The notes below the pieces were generated by a model, which saw nothing but the letters and a program-made list of their open reading frames with translations, searched no databases and was not told the origin of the DNA. From Candidatus Zipacnadia bacterium (GTDB lineage Bacteria > Armatimonadota > UBA5377 > JALGUK01): a stretch of 7,937 nucleotides of DNA. Shown here piece after piece: positions 6,541 through 7,937 of the stretch. The translations under genes and the position numbers were made by a program. The stretch spans positions 1 to 7,937 of the forward strand of contig JALGUK010000128.1 in the NCBI GenBank assembly GCA_029820875.1. The letters are read 5' to 3'. Every line of letters begins with the position of its first letter. Position 1 is the first letter of the stretch.

Positions 6541-6569
6541 ATTATATAACTGATTTACTTAAATCAATA
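6541..6569 (-). promoter_or_regulatory. Predicted sigma70-type promoter of the SDR gene
   Basis: On the minus strand a perfect -10 box TATAAT (complement of 6541-6546) is preceded by TATTGA (complement of 6564-6569) at a 17-base spacing; TTGATT at 15 bases is an alternative -35. Transcription would leave about 85 bases of leader before the SDR start. The surrounding 6480-6660 region is very AT-rich. Confidence 0.5.
6551..6566. promoter_or_regulatory. 16-bp interrupted palindrome, likely TetR-family operator
   Basis: TGATTTACTTAAATCA is two perfect 7-bp half-sites (TGATTTA/TAAATCA) around a 2-base centre. It occupies the spacer between the predicted -35 and -10 boxes of the SDR gene, so a bound dimer would block RNA polymerase. 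TetR-family regulators commonly bind palindromes of about this size next to divergent target genes. Binding is inferred. Confidence 0.55.
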
Positions 6570-6603
6570 GTCTTTTTCGATATACCTTTTTAACAGATAA
6601 TAT

Positions 6604-6630
6604 TTGCAATTGCAATTCTCGTGTTATAGT
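6604..6630 (+). promoter_or_regulatory. Possible tetR promoter with a 12-bp palindrome
   Basis: TTGCAATTGCAA (6604-6615) is a perfect palindrome; its first TTGCAA can act as a -35 box with TATAGT (6625-6630) as -10, at a short 15-base spacing. It lies about 50 bases before the tetR start codon. In such AT-rich DNA other box pairs are possible, for example GATAAT at 6596-6601, so the exact promoter is uncertain. Confidence 0.3.
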
Positions 6631-6636
6631 ATTATG

Positions 6637-6660
6637 TATATACAGTATTTACTTCATGCA
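6637..6660 (-). repeat. Copy A of a 24-bp inverted element flanking tetR
   Basis: Read on the minus strand, this segment matches 7545-7568 at 21 of 24 positions; the shared core is ATGAAGTAAWTACTGTAT. Its centre AGTATTTACT is close to a palindrome. The position, just before the tetR ribosome site, suits an autoregulatory operator. Confidence 0.5.
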
Positions 6661-6678
6661 TAGATTAGGAAGGCAGAG

Positions 6679-7293
6679 ATGGTGGTAAAAGCCAAGAGAC
6701 CCGGAGCTGAAGCAAGGCGCAAGCAGATACTCGAAGCAGCCTTCGAGGTGTTCGGCAGGAAAAACTACAACTGGGCGACCACGAAGGAGATAGCCGAAAC
6801 GGCGGGAGTATCGGAAAGGACCATTTTCTTCTATTTCGACAACAAGAAGGAGCTGTTCCTGGAGACCATCAGGCAGGGAATCGCTGAAATCGTAGAGGCG
6901 GTGCTGCGCGCTCGTCCCCCGCAAACCGACATTAGCGCTTTCCTAAAAATGAGCGAGAGGAACTACCTCGACTTCCTCAAGACTTATCCACTCAAAGTAA
7001 AGCTGTTGTTCCAGAGCATTGACGCGATAGAAGACCCCGACATCAGGAAAGAGTTCCAAAATTTACTGCAGGCTTTATATCAGCTCTTCCAAGCGATAGT
7101 GGAGGATGCCCGAAAGCGCGGCGAGATCCGCGAGGAGGTCAGCGACATTACCGCGATATCCTGTATACTGGGCTTCCAGTTCGTGGTCTCATACATAGAG
7201 CTGCTGGACCTCGACTGGTTCGTGGGGGAGCAGGAAGATGTCTTCTCGCTCATTGATGTGTTCGTGGACTTCCTGACCGCCCGTCAAGACTGA
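6679..7293 (+). CDS. TetR/AcrR-family transcriptional regulator
   Basis: DNA-binding repressor-type protein of 204 aa, the usual TetR length. The N-terminal HTH domain (about 12-60) contains ILEAAFEVFGRKNYNWATTKEIAETAGVSERTIFFYF in sections, with the recognition helix near GVSERTIFFYF (43-53), followed by the typical NKKELFLE. The all-helical C-terminal part (about 65-204) should bind ligand and form the dimer; it resembles regulators of lipid or drug response genes but no ligand can be named. The ATG at 6679 follows AGGAAGG (6667-6673) at 5 bases. The gene is divergent from the SDR gene across 229 bases containing several palindromes, so SDR control and autoregulation are likely. Its GC content is lower than that of the left-hand operon. 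Confidence 0.93.
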   Translation: MVVKAKRPGAEARRKQILEAAFEVFGRKNYNWATTKEIAETAGVSERTIFFYFDNKKELFLETIRQGIAEIVEAVLRARPPQTDISAFLKMSERNYLDFLKTYPLKVKLLFQSIDAIEDPDIRKEFQNLLQALYQLFQAIVEDARKRGEIREEVSDITAISCILGFQFVVSYIELLDLDWFVGEQEDVFSLIDVFVDFLTARQD

Positions 7294-7340
7294 GGCTGCC
7301 CGAACTTTCAGAATATCGATATATCCTTGAGTGTTATAAA

Positions 7341-7356
7341 CCCGCACATCTGCGGG
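7341..7356 (+). terminator. Small perfect hairpin after tetR
   Basis: CCCGCA and TGCGGG (7341-7346, 7351-7356) form a 6-bp GC-rich stem with a CATC loop, 47 bases after the tetR stop. Only a short CTTTT run appears 8 bases later, so this is a weak intrinsic-terminator candidate. Confidence 0.35.
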
Positions 7357-7384
7357 ATATGAAACTTTTAAAATACATATTCTA

Positions 7385-7530
7385 AGGCAGTTTATATTTT
7401 GTGGTCGCTCTGGCGATGAAGTCGCCCACCACCTTGGAGAGGATGCTTCACACTTTATGCGCAAGGCTATGACGAGCTATCTCCTTTAGAGCGTTCCGCG
7501 TTTGCCGCCGCCATAGGCGCAGGATAGGTT
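7385..7530. other. GC-rich island in AT-rich DNA, possible gene remnant
   Basis: Within the 524-base gap after tetR, the stretch from about 7400 to 7530 is GC-rich like coding DNA, while both flanks are very AT-rich. On the minus strand a 21-codon open stretch (7447 down to 7385, then a stop at 7382-7384) reads SKVVGDFIARATTKYKLP at its end and looks protein-like, but a stop codon immediately precedes it and no start or ribosome site exists. It may be the 3' remnant of a decayed gene; I cannot name a family. Confidence 0.2.
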
Positions 7531-7804
7531 ATTCATCTAATAAATGTATGAAGTAATTACTGTATTTAATATAGTATTCAATCAGCATACCTATATTGTC
7601 AATTAAGGCTTTAAATAAGCGTATGTTGAATAGGCTATTTACTTAAGCGAACCATTTATTTAATATTTGCTATTATTATAAGACAGTGTTAACTTAAAAT
7701 TAATGCGGCGAATAAGTGCAGGAAAATGCTCCCTGGAGGGACAATCACAAGGGCTGTAAGACTCAATAAAATAAAAGGCTTTGAAAATATTCATTATCCG
7801 TCAC
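7531..7804 (+). other. AT-rich leader of the last gene, no gene seen
   Basis: About 270 very AT-rich bases precede the last gene. They contain copy B above and a 28-codon open frame (7726-7812) whose stop lies inside the ribosome site of the next gene. That frame has no properly spaced ribosome site (AGGA only 2 bases before its ATG), so I do not call it a gene. Several TATAAT-like words exist but none stands out as a promoter. Confidence 0.5.
7545..7568 (+). repeat. Copy B of the 24-bp inverted element, upstream of the last gene
   Basis: Matches the minus strand of 6637-6660 at 21 of 24 positions. Its centre AGTAATTACT (7552-7561) is a perfect 10-bp palindrome. Shared short words continue beyond it: ATAGTATT at 7571-7578 (also 6626-6633), CTATATTGT at 7591-7599 (also 6524-6532), and ATTTACTT at 7637-7644 (also 6553-6560 and 6647-6654). 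This suggests a second operator region for the same regulator. Confidence 0.5.
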
Positions 7805-7817
7805 GGAGGTGAGGAAA

Positions 7818-7937
7818 GTGCCGATCGATCCGGGAGAAGTATTCGACGTCATGGAATGCGCCTACCGTCACGGGGTGCTGGACAAGTTCATGGTCATCCA
7901 GGGTGAGGCCCTGGAGGCGGTCATGAAGGAGGCGGAG
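7818..7937 (+). CDS. Unrecognised protein, N-terminal 40 residues only
   Basis: An open frame runs to the right edge. The GTG start at 7818 is chosen because a strong ribosome site, GGAGGTGA (7805-7812), lies 5 bases before it; an internal ATG at 7851 has no such site. The 40 visible residues begin MPIDPGEVFDVMECAYRHG and continue into an acidic, helix-prone stretch with one Cys (residue 14). Codon use is GC-rich, as in the left-hand operon. I do not recognise the family and no signal peptide is visible. It lies downstream of tetR in the same direction but after a long AT-rich leader with its own possible operator, so it is probably transcribed separately. Confidence 0.75.
   Translation, partial: MPIDPGEVFDVMECAYRHGVLDKFMVIQGEALEAVMKEAE

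Noticed and set aside
7189..7464. 91-codon minus-strand frame over the tetR 3' end
   Set aside because: Mostly antisense to tetR, low-complexity residue pattern, no ribosome site and no recognisable domain.
7726..7812. 28-codon leader peptide before the last gene
   Set aside because: There is no properly spaced ribosome site and no run of regulatory codons; its overlap with the next ribosome site can occur by chance.

Overview
The window looks like chromosomal DNA from an anaerobic, moderately GC-rich bacterium. It carries a five-gene 2-oxoacid:ferredoxin oxidoreductase/NADH-diaphorase operon, Shine-Dalgarno sites before nearly every gene, and GC-rich coding DNA separated by strikingly AT-rich intergenic DNA. 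The taxon cannot be fixed from sequence alone. A strictly anaerobic actinobacterial, clostridial or deltaproteobacterial-type lineage would fit.

Left region (2-5129, + strand): a tight operon with gaps of 10, 4, 4 and 1 bases. It encodes the alpha subunit (cut off at the left edge) and beta subunit of a pyruvate/2-oxoacid:ferredoxin oxidoreductase. These are followed by NuoE-like, NuoF-like and short NuoG/HoxU-like proteins. The last three are the electron-input module of complex I and of bifurcating [FeFe]-hydrogenases, but no hydrogenase catalytic domain is present. The simplest reading is a soluble complex that oxidises a 2-oxoacid to acyl-CoA + CO2 on PorAB and exchanges the electrons with NAD(H) at the NuoF-like flavin through a chain of Fe-S clusters, possibly with ferredoxin as a second partner (bifurcation/confurcation). 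Gamma and delta POR subunits are not visible and may lie upstream.

Middle region (5130-5672) is about 540 bases without a convincing gene. It holds a GC-rich hairpin just after the operon, two arrays of degenerate 10-bp repeats, a piece resembling the anticodon and variable arms of a tRNA-Tyr, and a cluster of short inverted repeats.

Right region: a short-chain dehydrogenase/reductase (5673-6449, - strand) is divergent from a TetR-family regulator (6679-7293, + strand). The AT-rich region between them contains a perfect 16-bp interrupted palindrome inside the predicted SDR promoter spacer, plus other palindromes. A 24-bp element upstream of tetR recurs in inverted orientation (21/24 identical) after tetR, in the AT-rich leader of a last, unrecognised gene that starts at 7818 and runs off the right edge. 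The layout suggests a small TetR regulon covering its own gene, the SDR and possibly the downstream gene.
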